From NCBI GenBank assembly GCA_029237695.1, contig CM055275.1, positions 12,784,899 to 12,848,898 of the forward strand: 64,000 nucleotides of DNA. Direction: 5' to 3'. The notes under the pieces are model-generated. The model ran no database searches. It was not told where the DNA came from and saw nothing but the letters and a program-made list of their open reading frames with translations. The stretch comes from Conchocele bisecta. Its lineage: Eukaryota > Mollusca > Bivalvia > Lucinida > Thyasiridae. How positions within the stretch are numbered: position 1 is the first letter of the stretch; every line of letters starts with the position of its first letter. The position numbers were made by a program, and so were the translations under genes. Positions 20,202-30,321 of the stretch are shown here, piece by piece.

Positions 20202-20322
20202 ACATAAGGTTGTATTATCTGTTCAATTGGGTGTCACAATAACATAAGGTTGTAATAGTTGTCATATTTTCCGATAAATAATCGATAATACAACCTTATG
20301 TTATTGTGACACCCAATTGAAC
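20202..20322. promoter_or_regulatory. Perfect 34-bp inverted repeat between divergent polymerase and zinc-finger genes
   Basis: The arms 20221-20254 and 20289-20322 are exact complements, separated by 34 bases (loop sequence AT-rich, with ATCGAT). The inner part of each arm, ACATAAGGTTGTA, occurs a third time as a direct repeat at 20202-20214. The left flank is TATA-rich (GGTATATATAC) before the polymerase ATG. The right arm ends 20 bases before the zinc-finger ATG. Position and symmetry suggest an operator or replication-start hairpin. No direct evidence separates these. Confidence 0.7.
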
Positions 20323-20342
20323 ATACCTGACTGTAGGTATAA

Positions 20343-20735
20343 ATGGAGTGTGTTACATGTTGTAAAACTTTTGCACGACCAGCCAACCTGCGAAGGCATC
20401 TAGCAAAGAAATATCCGTGTGCCGCCCCACAATGCCAATGCCCCAGATGCCCTTGTAAATTCGTTAGTGCCCAAACTCTTTGTAGACATAAGCAACTGCG
20501 CTGCCAGGTGGCTAAAGGTGAACGTGGTAGACTAGAGTTGGTAGAATTAGTTGCTGATCTACGGAATAAATTAGCTATATTGGAAGAGGAAAATGCGTTG
20601 TTGGAATATAAAATATCCCAATCTCCAATATATTTGGGACTACAAAACCACTTTTTCTCATTCAATACCACCACCAACTGGTGGGAGCTACAATACCGCT
20701 CAATAACGACACAATGTTTGCGGGTATCATTTTGA
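20343..20735 (+). CDS. Polinton C2H2 zinc-finger protein with coiled coil
   Basis: Intact frame of 130 residues starting 20 bases after the inverted repeat. Residues 3-26 form a C2H2-type finger (CVTCCKTF ... HLAKKYPC-type ending). Residues 33-54 form a second Cys/His finger (CPRCPCKFVSAQTLCRHKQLRC region). Residues about 62-88 are a leucine/glutamate coiled coil (LVADLRNKLAILEEENALL). The last about 40 codons lie inside the right TIR and may not be functional sequence. The DNA-binding plus dimerisation layout and the adjacent palindrome suggest a regulator of the divergent pair. That is inference. Confidence 0.6.
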   Translation: MECVTCCKTFARPANLRRHLAKKYPCAAPQCQCPRCPCKFVSAQTLCRHKQLRCQVAKGERGRLELVELVADLRNKLAILEEENALLEYKISQSPIYLGLQNHFFSFNTTTNWWELQYRSITTQCLRVSF

Positions 20736-20754
20736 CTCCCTCTATACTACTGCT
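20608..20754 (-). repeat. Polinton-1 right terminal inverted repeat
   Basis: Complement of 6163-6316, ending ...TACTACTGCT. It lacks the extra bases that make a hairpin in the left TIR and has one more GTA near the tip. The host repeat resumes directly after it with TTTTCCAAGG. Confidence 0.93.
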
Positions 20755-21698
20755 TTTTCCAAGGGTGGCTGAAAACGTAAAACAAACCGTTCAAATTAAG
20801 AATCTTATTGGTTTACGTCATTTTGTCGCAATTCATGGAACTGCGACGTTTCCTCTCACTAGCGTGACGTTATTGACAGCAACGTTGGACGTCCAGTATG
20901 TTAATGATGTGAAACAACAACGTCTCGCGTGGTTATGTGTGGCTATTGTGATGTGCTGATATATAAGGTTCCCAATGAGCTAAATGGGCGTTTCCAGTAT
21001 GAATTTACGGATTGTGTAAATATTTACGTTTATACGTTCGTGTAAATTCGCGAATAACGTTATACACGTTGTAACGTTTTCTAAGCTGTCGTTTGACAGT
21101 ATGCGTATTCATATGAGTGTGTCATATACACTATCAATGAATTAGCAGCAGCTTAGTTCGGCCCTAACTATGTATCACGAGAGATCAACGCAAGTAACGT
21201 ACGAAGTTAGAGAACGAGATGATATAGAACGAAGACGGGAACGCATAAAGGAACGGGAAATTCAGCATGGTCAAGATGGAAATATAGGGAGACAATCCAA
21301 GGGAAGACAATACATACCACCACATAATTCCCATAAAAGTAACTTCAAAACAAAAATGTACATTCAATTCAGTTTTTTTTTTGCAAAAGAGGAAAGGCTA
21401 CTAAGTTGCATCGTTTACAGATGCATATTTACATTTACTTGTTCCGTTTGCACGTTTTCGGACACCTTTAGGAAAAGCTAAAACTCAATATGTTGAGATT
21501 TATCTTTTTCCAACCGTGTCTAAAAATGTAAAATAAACATACAAATATATGCAAATATACACCAAAAGAGGAAACTTAGCAGACTTTTCGTTTCTGCGAA
21601 AAAAGGAATTATTTTCAACCGTAAGTCATGAAGACAAATACAGTTTGGATAATATATATTATATGCATATCACGAATAAAGCAACATAGTATATTTAG
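20755..21698. repeat. Host intron repeat, right part, then unit leader of EGF exon a1
   Basis: 20755-21170 continues the repeat interrupted at 6162 and matches 29236-29650, 38615-39030, 40860-41270 and 44250-44580. From 21170 it carries the GAACAGTACGAAGTTAGAGAACGA-type segment that leads to exon a in every unit, here decayed and with about 300 bases (21330-21640) not seen elsewhere. Confidence 0.8.
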
Positions 21699-21912
21699 TG
21701 ATACATTTAAAGGGTACAGTGGTATATGTCTGTGTTGCCAACGCTCCAACCATGTTGCCATGGCAACATGGTTGGAGAGTTGGCAACACAGACATATACC
21801 ACTGTACCCTTTAAATGTATCACTTGCCAACGATTCAACCATGTTGCCATGGCAACATGGTTGGAACGTTGACAAGACAGACATATACCACTTTAACCTT
21901 TAAATGTATCAT
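21699..21912. repeat. 125-bp near-perfect palindrome plus half copy
   Basis: 21699-21823 folds on itself with arms of about 60 bases (GTGATACATTTAAAGGGTAC ... and its complement) around a centre at GCCATGGC. Inside is a 30-bp exact palindrome built on CCAACCATGTTGCCATGGC. A second, diverged right half follows to 21912. The other units keep only the outermost CCCTTTAAATGTATCAT at the same place, so the full fold-back form is either ancestral here or an insertion. Confidence 0.85.
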
Positions 21913-22003
21913 AATATTGCTATTGATGACACTGTATATCAGGTGTCCACTATTGTTATTAGGATTTGCTACAACGTATTCAAGACCTCACATTCATTTT
22001 CAG

Positions 22004-22120
22004 AGATCGACAAATGCATTTCGTCGCCGTGCATGAACGGTGGGAATTGTACTGACGGTAATGACACGTATAGCTGCACATGCGCCGACGGTTACTGGGG
22101 AACCGAATGTGAATTGATAG
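22004..22120 (+). CDS. EGF exon a1
   Basis: 117 bp, acceptor TTTTCAG, donor GTGAGT. Six Cys spaced 4-5-8-1-8. The Asp/Asn hydroxylation pattern C-x-D-x4-Y-x-C-x-C is present, but the usual Glu before the first Cys is Lys (IDKC), which should weaken calcium binding compared with the other a exons (IDEC). It carries a GNDTYS loop where others have GIDTYS. It is the only a exon upstream of the second satellite array and lies behind the 125-bp palindrome. Confidence 0.8.
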
Positions 22121-22561
22121 GTGAGTCATCCCGACATAAACGTGGCTGTGGCTCAGATGATGTATCAGACAATTCTGTGGTTGTTCGCTTCTCGCACACT
22201 AAGTGACACATATATATCGACATCACATTGTCCGTCCTTTCATATGTCCGTCCGGTCCATCGTCCGGGGCGTAAGAGTTCAAGGGGGTGGCCTAACACAA
22301 ACAATCGCTTTGATTTATTCCGTAAGCTCATAAATTCTACTGATGCTTAGGGGCTTTTTCTTTGATCTTCAAACAAAGAAAACACCCCCATACAACCCCA
22401 TCCTTATGATGAGTAGATGCGCAAAATATATTTCGATGTTTTTTTCGATTCCGGCGTACTAAGAATGATGTCCTTGCTTTCTGGTAGTCCTGGTTGGCGA
22501 GTGTAATACATTGATATTTTGTTGATAACATCATTTTTTCAGAAAGTTGCTTTTCTGAGCC
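22121..22561. other. Intron with CCGTCC-containing unit tail
   Basis: The post-exon-a segment (GATGATGTATCAGACAATT, then TTTGATTTATTCCGTAAGCTC) is the same as after a2-a5. It ends in the pre-exon-b segment up to TTTTTTCAGAAAGTTGCTTTTCTGAGCCGTG (22537-22565), the acceptor and first codons of an exon b, which is then cut off by the satellite at about 22566. Confidence 0.75.
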
Positions 22562-22566
22562 GTGGG
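22544..22566 (+). pseudogene. EGF exon b, first codons only, cut by satellite
   Basis: After the acceptor TTTTTTCAG the bases match the start of exon b (ESCFSEP) and then switch to satellite sequence (GGGGTGCTCTGTCC). Only seven codons remain, so the exon paired with a1 was destroyed by arrival or expansion of the satellite. Confidence 0.75.
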
Positions 22567-24296
22567 GTGCTCTGTCCATATACTGCGGGATGTTTTATCT
22601 ATGCACTGGGTTTCACAACACAGTGTGGTGCTCCGTCCATACATTTCGGGATGTTTTGTCCATACACTGTGGGATTTTTTATCTATGCACATGTTTAACA
22701 CCACTGTGGGATGCTCTGTTTGTCTATGCACTGTGGGGTTTCACAACACTGTGGGGTGCTCTGTCCATAAACTGCAGGATGTTTTGTCCATACACTGTGG
22801 GGTTTCACAGCACTGGGGTGCTCTGTCCATACACTGCGGGATGTTTTGTCTAAGCACTGGATTTCACAACACCGGGGTGCTCTGTCCATACACTGCGGGA
22901 TGTTTTGTCTATGCACTGGGTTTCACAACACTGTGGGGTGCTCTGTCCATACACTGCGGGATGTTTTGTCTATGCACTGGGTTTCACAACACTGTGGGGT
23001 GCTCTGTCCATATACTGCGGGATGTTTTATCTATGCCTGGGTATCACAACACTGTGTGGAGCTCCGTCCAAACACTTTGGGATGTTTTGTCCATACACTT
23101 TGGGATTTTTTATCTATGCACATGTTTCACACCACTGTGGGATGCTCTTTCCATACACTGTGAGATGTTTGTCCATGCACTGTGGCATTTCACAACACTG
23201 GGGTGCTCCGTACATACACTGTGAGATTTTAGTCCATGCACTGGCGTTTCGCAATACTGTGGGGTGCTCTTTCCATACACTGCGGGATGTTTTATCTATG
23301 CACTGTGGGTTTCACAACACTGTGGGGTGCTCTGTCCATACACTGTGGGATGATTTGTCTATGCACTGTGGGGTTTTACAACACTGTGGGGTGCTCTGTC
23401 CATACACTGTGGGATGTTTTGTCTATGCACTGGGTTTCACAACACTGTGGGGTGCGCTGTCCATACACTGCGGGATGTTTTGTCTATGCACTGGGTTTCA
23501 CAACACTGTGTGATGCTCTGTCCATACACTGCGAAATGTTTTGTCTATGCACTGGGTTTCACAACACTGTGGGGTGCTCTGTCCATATACTGCGGGATGT
23601 TTTATCTATGCACTGGGTTTCACAACACTGTGTGGTGCTCCGTCCATACACTTCGGGATGTTTTGTCCATACACTTTTTATCTATGCACATGTTTCACAC
23701 CACTGTGGGATTCTCTGTCCATACACTCTGAGATTTTTGTCCATGCACTGTGGGGTTTCACAACACTGGGGTGCTCCGTACAGACACTGTGAGATTTAAG
23801 TCCGTGCACTGGGGTTTCGGAACACTGTGGGGTGCTCTTTCCATACACTGCGGGATGTTTTATCTATGCACTGTGGGTTTCACAACACTGTGGGGTGCTC
23901 TGTCCATACACTGCGGGATGTTTTGTCCATGCACTGTGGGGTTTCACAACACTGAGGGTGCTCCATCCATACATTGCGGGATGTTTAGTATATGCACTGT
24001 GGGGTTTCACAACACTGTGGAGTGCTCTGTCCATACACTGCGGGATGTTTTATATATGCACTGTGGGGTTTCACAACCTTATGGGGTGCTCCATCCATAC
24101 ACTGCGGGATGTTTTGTCTATGCACTGGGTTTCACAACACTGTGGGGTGGTCTGTCCATACACTGCGGAATGTTTTGTCTATGCACTGGGTTTCAGAACA
24201 CTGGGGGGTGCTCTGTCGATACACTGCGGGATGTTTTGTCTATGCACTATGGGTTTCACAACACTCTTGGATGCTCTGTCCATACACTGTGGGATG
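22567..24296. repeat. 64-bp satellite array, copy 2
   Basis: Same units as 1741-4345, with long runs of matching unit order. For example the variants GTTTCACACCACTGTGGGAT, TTTCGCAA and ACCTTATGGGGTGCTCCATC appear in the same sequence in both arrays. The order shows that the arrays are related by a segmental duplication and not only by independent amplification. About 1.7 kb against 2.6 kb in copy 1. Confidence 0.92.
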
Positions 24297-25135
24297 TTCT
24301 GTGAGTTTCGTTACTTCTTCGTGCATGAAATGAAAGATGAACAACTACTCCATCTGATTCAAACCTCTAACCCTTGGATCTATAGCTGATTGCATTAGTC
24401 CACTCGGCCATTTCACCGTCTCCTGTGGGCTGTATCTGCTGCCTTCCGATTCCGAGAATAGAATAAGCCAGAGTATCCCCTGCTTTGGTAGGGTAATGCC
24501 ACCAAATTAGGTATTGTACATTCAGAGCTGAATTTGCTATTTCCCTAAACAGATATGTTTTGTCTATGATAATCAATTAGTGATACTAGTCTTGTACCTT
24601 GTCTGCAGGTGCGAACATTTCTAGGTTGATCTATATAGGAGAGAATGATGAGTTAATTTAACGGTACTGGTGTGCCTCATTTCGTTTGTGAAAACTTAAT
24701 TTTGCATAATTTTTAAGCTTTGAACAGTGTTCCCGAAATGATTAGTTTATATATCGCCAGACCTATTGTTTTATGTAGGAATCTGTTTCAATACGATAAC
24801 ATGTGCTTGTTGTAAGTAGTTGGTGACAATAAAGTGTGCTTGCTAATTGAACATAATGGTAAGTATAGTTTTGGTATGAGTACGGGTGCGCATGTGTGGG
24901 GTGAGTTGGGTTGGAAATGGAGACGGCACGGTTGAAAAATGATAAATGATATTAGGTGAGTCATTACCGACATTAACGTGGCTGTGTCTCAGATGATGTA
25001 TCAGACAATTCTGAGGTTGTTCCGTCAAGAGAGTGGCCTAACACAAACTATCGCTTTGATTTGTTCCATAAGCTCATAAATTCTACTGATGCTTAGCGGC
25101 TTTTTCTTTGATCTTCAAACAACCGAAACACCCTA
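24297..25135. repeat. Duplicate of 4346-5170
   Basis: Near-identical to the flank of satellite copy 1, including the exon-a deletion junction (GATATTAGGTGAGTCATTACC at about 24948-24968) and the tRNA-like relic. Offset between the copies is about 19.95 kb. Confidence 0.88.
24347..24428 (-). repeat. tRNA-Leu/Ser-like relic, duplicate
   Basis: Same A-box TGGCCGAGTGG (complement of 24400-24410) and weaker B-box as at 4400-4480, carried along in the segmental duplication. Confidence 0.45.
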
Positions 25136-26400
25136 TCAAACCAAAGCGTTGGTCCGTCCGTCCGTCCGTCCGTCCGTCCGGGCCCACATTAGGGTACTTA
25201 TGGGGTAGGGGGCGTGGTCTAAGACAATGGGTTAGGGTTAGAACACAATGGAACTTAATCCGTACCCCGTAAGCCTATTGTGTCTTACGGGGTATTTCCT
25301 TTGATCTTTTATATAGAAGTACCCCCTAAGTACCCCAAAATAAGTCGAAATGTAATCCGTCCGTCCGTCCGTCGTTCCGTCCGGGCACACGAAATTGGCA
25401 GTTACGTGACTATGTCACATAGGATGGACATGTTAAAGGTTAGGGTTAGTAAGCATAACTTAATAGAAAAACAAAACTAACGATAATTTATTTATGTGAC
25501 CTTATTCCGTTTATTGGACACCTTTTTAAAGAACAAATGGTCACATAAGTTTCCATTCGCGAGAACGGCGCCGTCCGTCCGTCCGTCCGTCCGTCCGTCC
25601 GTCCGTCCGTCCGTCCGTCCCGTCCGTCCGTCCGTCCGTCCGTCCGTCCTCCGTCCGTCCGTCACGTCCGTCCGTCCGTCCGCCGTCCGTCCGTCCTCCG
25701 TCCGTCCGTCCTCCGTCCGCCACCGTCCGCCCCACGAATTGGCAGTACGTGACTATGTCACTAGGATGGACTTGTTTAAAGGTAGGGTTATAACATAACT
25801 AATAAAAAACTAAACGATAATTTATTTATGTGACACTTATTCCGTATGTGACACCTTTTTAAAGAAATGGTCATAATATCCATTCGCGAGAACCGTCCGT
25901 CCTCCGTCCGTCCGTCCGTCCGTCCGTCCCCAAACGGTGGCAGGGTTACTGACTATGTCACATAGGGATGGACTTGTTAATATAGTAACATAACTAATAG
26001 AAAAAACAACGAATATTTATTTATGTGACACTTATTCCGTTTATGTGACACCTTTTTAAAGAACAAATGGTCACATAAGTACCATTCGCGAGAATATCCG
26101 TCCACCCGTCCGTCCGTCCCGTCCGTCCGTCCGGGCACACGAATTGGCAGTTACGTGACTATGTCACATAGGGATGGACTTGTTAAAGGTTAGGGTTAGT
26201 AACATAACTAATAGAAAAAACTAACGAATAATTTATTTATGTGACACTTATTCCGTTTATGTGACACCTTTTTAAAGAACAAATGGTCACATAAGTATCC
26301 ATTCGCGAGAACGTCCGTCCGTCCGTCCGTCTTCCGTCCGTCCGTCCGTCCGTCCGTCTTCCGTCCGTCCGTCCGTCCGTCCGTCTGGGCCAACATCGGA
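25136..26400. repeat. CCGT microsatellites in four tandem about 200-bp units
   Basis: Long CCGT runs (25560-25730 is the largest) alternate with a unit containing GTGACTATGTCACATAGGG, GGTTAGGGTTAGTAACATAA and TTTATGTGACACCTTTTTAAAG. Units near 25380, 25740, 25930 and 26140 are clear copies, but those at 25735-26010 lack single bases at many places (for example TTATTCCGTATGTGACACC against TTATTCCGTTTATGTGACACC). Confidence 0.85.
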
Positions 26401-27052
26401 GGTTTAGGAGCTTAGGGGCAGGGTTAGGAACAAAATATTCCTTTGTATTATTCAGTTAGCTCGTAATTCTATTGAAATTAAGGAGCTATTCCTTTGATCA
26501 TTTAAAGAACAAATAGCTCATACCTCCCAAATGTTTGAACGTCCGTCCGTCCGTCCGGACAATCGAGAGCTACATTTTGAGGTTAACCCCACAGTGATGG
26601 ACTTGTCAAGAGATGGTGATTCCGTTTTTAACCCCGTTATGACCCCGTTATGAATTGCTATTGTGGGGTTATTTACTCTTATGTGGTTGTTTTTTATGTC
26701 TTATTGATATTTACGGGGTCTGATTTTGGATAGGTTAGGGTTAGGGACCGCACAATGTAGCTCTAGTATGTCCGTCTGTCCGTCCGTCTGTCTGTACGTC
26801 CGTGCGGGGTCTTGGATTATCTCCCCCTTTTCTAATTTGGCATTTTTGCCTTGTTAGCCATAACACTTTTAAACCCTGCTAGCTACACACGGTAACTATT
26901 GTATGTAGCTGCCTTATGATGAGTAAATGCGCAAAGTATATTTCGATTTTTTATTCGACTCCGGCGTACTGATAATGATGTCCTTGCTTTCTGGTAGTCC
27001 TGGTTGGCGAGTGTAATGCATTGACATTTTGTTTATAACATCATTATTTCAG
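26401..27052. repeat. Dispersed repeat and pre-exon-b intron
   Basis: Contains the TTTAGGAGCTTAGGG and TTTGATCATTTAAAGAACAAA family also at 5230-5560 and 33110-33250, then the GGATTATCTCCCCCTTTT motif and the normal lead-in to exon b (TAACATCATTATTTCAG). Confidence 0.75.
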
Positions 27053-27160
27053 ACAGTTGCTTTTCTGAGCCGTGTCAAAATGGCGCCACCTGCACTCCAG
27101 TGGCAAACAACTACACGTGTACATGTACACTTGGATACACTGGCATAAACTGTGAATCCG
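27053..27160 (+). CDS. EGF exon b1
   Basis: 108 bp, acceptor ATTTCAG, donor GTACGT, codes [14 protein letters not shown] and onward with Cys spacing 4-5-8-1-8. The segment between Cys2 and Cys3 (QNGAT) fits the O-fucose consensus C-x4-S/T-C, and NNYT gives an N-glycosylation sequon. There is no Asp/Asn hydroxylation site and no calcium-binding signature. A Leu replaces the Pro of the other copies in CTLGY. Confidence 0.82.
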
Positions 27161-28785
27161 GTACGTACAGACTCTCTAATCTTGCCAGCGAAACTACTGT
27201 TTCTTTGTCATATCATGTTCACTCTATCTATTCCGATTTCTGAGTTATCATTTTTCTGTTTATTCCTGCCACAGATCCTCTACCTCCTTTTCCCCATGAT
27301 AAATTATCAGACACAACTCAATTGTTCGTCATGAAATTAATATTGGACCAAATCTTACGAAATAAAAAGATATAATTTAATACCATCGAAAGAAATATTG
27401 TTTTTGCATTGTTGATATAGCCGTAACATTTGGCCAGGTTTCGCGAAGAGGACAGTTGGTATGGTGCTTTCGTTAATTTGTCTGAACTCCCAATGTCAAG
27501 ATCACTGAGGATGTTTAATTTAGTATCAATGCCGTCATTGATGGAACAAAATAGCTTACATGTAGTGATAACGATGTCCTTAATTTCTGGTAGTTTTTTC
27601 TTTCCCGTTAACGGCACTAACCTACTATTCTATGTATCCTATCAGCACATACACATGCCTTTAAAATGCAAATAAAAACGCATTTGGTAACGTAGTGGGC
27701 GATCAAAGGCATAAACAATGTGTTCATAGACAATGACAGTATTTCACAAACGATCGTTTAACCGAGAGCGCAACATTTCCGTTCATTAGAGCTGGCGGTT
27801 TTTTCTATGATAGTCAATTATTGATACTAGTCTTGTCTGCAGGTGCGAACATTTCTAGGTTGATCTATAAAGGACAGAACGATGTATTAATTTAACGGTA
27901 CTGGTGTGCCTCATTTCGTTTGTGAAAACTTTATTTTGCATAATATTTAAGCTTTAAACAGTGTTCCCGAAATAATTAGTTTATATATTGCCAGACGTAT
28001 TGTTTTATGTAGGAATCTGTTTCAATACGATAACATGTGCTTGTTGTAAGTAGTTGGTGACAATATAGTGTGCTTGCTAATTGAACAGAGTAGTAAGTAT
28101 ATTGTTGGTAGGAATACGTGTGCGCATGTTTTGGTGAGTTGGGTTGTAAATGGAGATGGCACGGTTGAAAAATGATAAATGATATTACTCGATAGTAATA
28201 TTAGTTTTCTTAATTTCTTTTACAAGTAAGAAAATATAAATAGTTTTGTAATGTGTATATCCCAATTGCTTATGAAATAAGTAATCTTGTTGATAAATAT
28301 CGTATTACGTCATCAATAATATACATGGTAGATGCTTTATTAATTAAACTTTTCGAAAGCCTCGTTTCTTATGCTATCAGTAAACCGGTTTAATTGACAT
28401 GATGCATAGCATAATTCATTAAATTTTCACACGTTTACAGTGCGGATTTCTTCCTGATTCCAAAAACGAACGATTGTCTATGGTTTGTATATCGTTTGAT
28501 TTCGCCTTCGTTTTAACAAATAGAAAACGATATTTTCTTTGGTTTAAACTTGTTGATACATTGGCTTGAAATTTATAACACGTTGTATCGTACCTTGAAA
28601 CAATTTAATGATCTTATTCAGGGGTAGACTATGGCAAACCAAATGCACAATAATTCCCTAAACCATGGTTTGGAGATAAAACCCTAGTTTAGGCTCCTTT
28701 GGGATTGGGATTAAACTTTCATTTGAGATCCCAAATAGTAGTTTTACTATACCCTGGATTGGGGAATTTAGTGTGCACTTGCTGC
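27161..28785. other. Intron b1 to next unit, repeat-unit sequence without genes
   Basis: All of it recurs after the other b exons: AGTTTTTTCTTTCCCGTTAACGG near 27593, TGTTCCCGAAATAATTAG near 27962, and the 28180-28740 AT-rich part at 37560-38130 and 43200-43760. Includes a piece of the fold-back element end (CGGCACTAACCTACTATTCT) found complete at 47956-48096. Confidence 0.7.
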
Positions 28786-29655
28786 TCAATCCATCGTTTG
28801 AACTCTCAAACTAATGATTCTTAAAGCCTAAACTCGGTTTGAGCTTAAATCCCAGTTTGCAATGCCCAAAGCCTAGTTTAGGTGAGCCAAATGCACAATA
28901 ATTGCCCGAACCAGGGTTTAGGCTCAATGTGTTTTCATTGGAGAAATGTTTTTCAATGTCTAGTTTTGATTGGCTGACATAACTTCCTTACCGCTGGAAG
29001 CGTAGTTATCATTGGTCGGATAATTATTAAAGTCGGGTTTTGTTTTCATTAGCTGTGCGTTTTTGCGCATCTGAAACAGCAATCGAATGCAGAAATGGTG
29101 GCAAAAATTAACGTAGGAGAGAAGCTACATTGCCATAGATACTACCTTTCAAGTTTCCACAACTGTTATCAGGCATTGTTGCAACGTATTCAGTACCACA
29201 CATTTGTCCAGACACCGCCAAGTGCAGTTGAATTTTACCTTTTTCCAAGGGTGTCTGAAAACGTAAAACAAACCGTTCAAATTAAGAATCTTATTGGTTT
29301 ACGTCATTTTGTCGCAATTCATGGAACTGCAACGTTTCCTCTCACTAGCGTGACGTTATTGACAGCAACGTTGGACGTCCAGTATGTTAATGATGTGAAA
29401 CAACAACATCTCGCGTGGTTATGTGGGGCTATTGTGATGTGCTGATATATAAGTTTCCCAATGAGCTAAATGGGCGTTTTCATTATGAATTTACGGACTG
29501 TGTAAATATTTACCTATATACGCTCGTGTAAATTCGCCAACAACGTTATACACGTTGTAACGTTTTCGAAACTGTCTTTTGACTGTATGAGTATTCATAT
29601 GCGTGTGTCATATAAACCATCAATGCATTACCAGCAGGTCAGTTCGGCCCTAACA
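28786..29655. repeat. Host intron repeat, complete uninterrupted copy
   Basis: The empty-site version of the repeat that Polinton-1 entered. It contains a 116-codon open frame at 29095-29445 that exists only because one T is missing relative to all other copies, in which the frame stops after about 45 codons, so I do not treat it as a gene. Confidence 0.82.
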
Positions 29656-30111
29656 GTAGTATATAGGGTATAAGTTCATTACCGCGACCCATGGTAAGCG
29701 CGTATGCGCGTGTCTATGTCCCCACATGTATCACAAAGTATAGCCCGTGAATATGGCGAGAAATATGAAACAAATGGCTCCACCCTCAATCTCCAACGAG
29801 TTGGTATTGGTGGTTCAGGGTGGATTCATTTTTCCGAATTTTGTAAATAAATAAATTATTTAAAAAACTGATTAACTCGTAATTATTTAATAATTTTATA
29901 ATTTTTTAAAATTTAATGAATTAATTATTTAATTTGGAAATTATATAGAAAGATATATATAGAATATGAGAAATTATAAGAAGTTATGAGAAATTATGAT
30001 AAATTATGAGAAAAACCCCATTACAGATTACACCACTTACAGAAATCAGTCATATTAAACAAATATAACATCTCTTTATAAGTATTAATTAATTAATTTC
30101 CAAGATTGGGA

Positions 30112-30172
30112 AATTATGAGAAATTATGAGAAATTATGAGAAATTATGAGAAATTATGAGAAATTATGAGAA
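30112..30172. repeat. 11-bp tandem repeat AAATTATGAGA
   Basis: Six copies in a row, with a shorter run at 29985-30012. Both runs are followed by the same segment (CCATTACAGATTACACCACTTA), so the block of repeat plus spacer is itself duplicated. It lies upstream of the Polinton-2 polymerase. Confidence 0.85.
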
Positions 30173-30321
30173 AAAAACCATTACAGATTACACCACTTAT
30201 AGAAATCAGCCAAATGTAACGTCTCTTTATAATTAATAATTAATTTCCAAGATTGGGAAAAGTATATTTACTATTATATAGAAAGATATTATGAAAACTG
30301 CCATAAAAAAGAACGAGACAG

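Larger units (their letters stand above)
6163..20754. mobile_element. Polinton/Maverick DNA transposon, nearly full length, decayed (Polinton-1)
   Basis: The element is 14,592 bp with terminal inverted repeats of about 150 bp and 5'-AG...CT-3' ends. It encodes the diagnostic Polinton set: DNA polymerase B with the animal-Polinton N-terminal extension, RVE-family integrase, FtsK/HerA-like packaging ATPase, and a capsid protein next to the ATPase. Both ends are set precisely by comparison with four uninterrupted copies of the host repeat. The flanks share only two T residues in the T5 target tract, not the usual 6-bp target duplication. Genes lie in two blocks: structural and membrane genes at 6.4-11.4 kb, mostly minus strand, and capsid/ATPase/integrase at 11.5-15.9 kb on the plus strand converging on a minus-strand polymerase. 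Most genes carry stops or frameshifts, so the copy is dead as an autonomous element. No adenain-like protease gene was seen. Confidence 0.93.

Noticed and set aside
25541..26396. Gly-Arg-Thr-Asp repeat frames over the CCGT runs
   Set aside because: Translation of a tetranucleotide repeat, open by composition only.
29095..29445. 116-codon open frame in the host repeat
   Set aside because: It depends on one missing T; all other copies stop after about 45 codons. The peptide has no recognisable domain.
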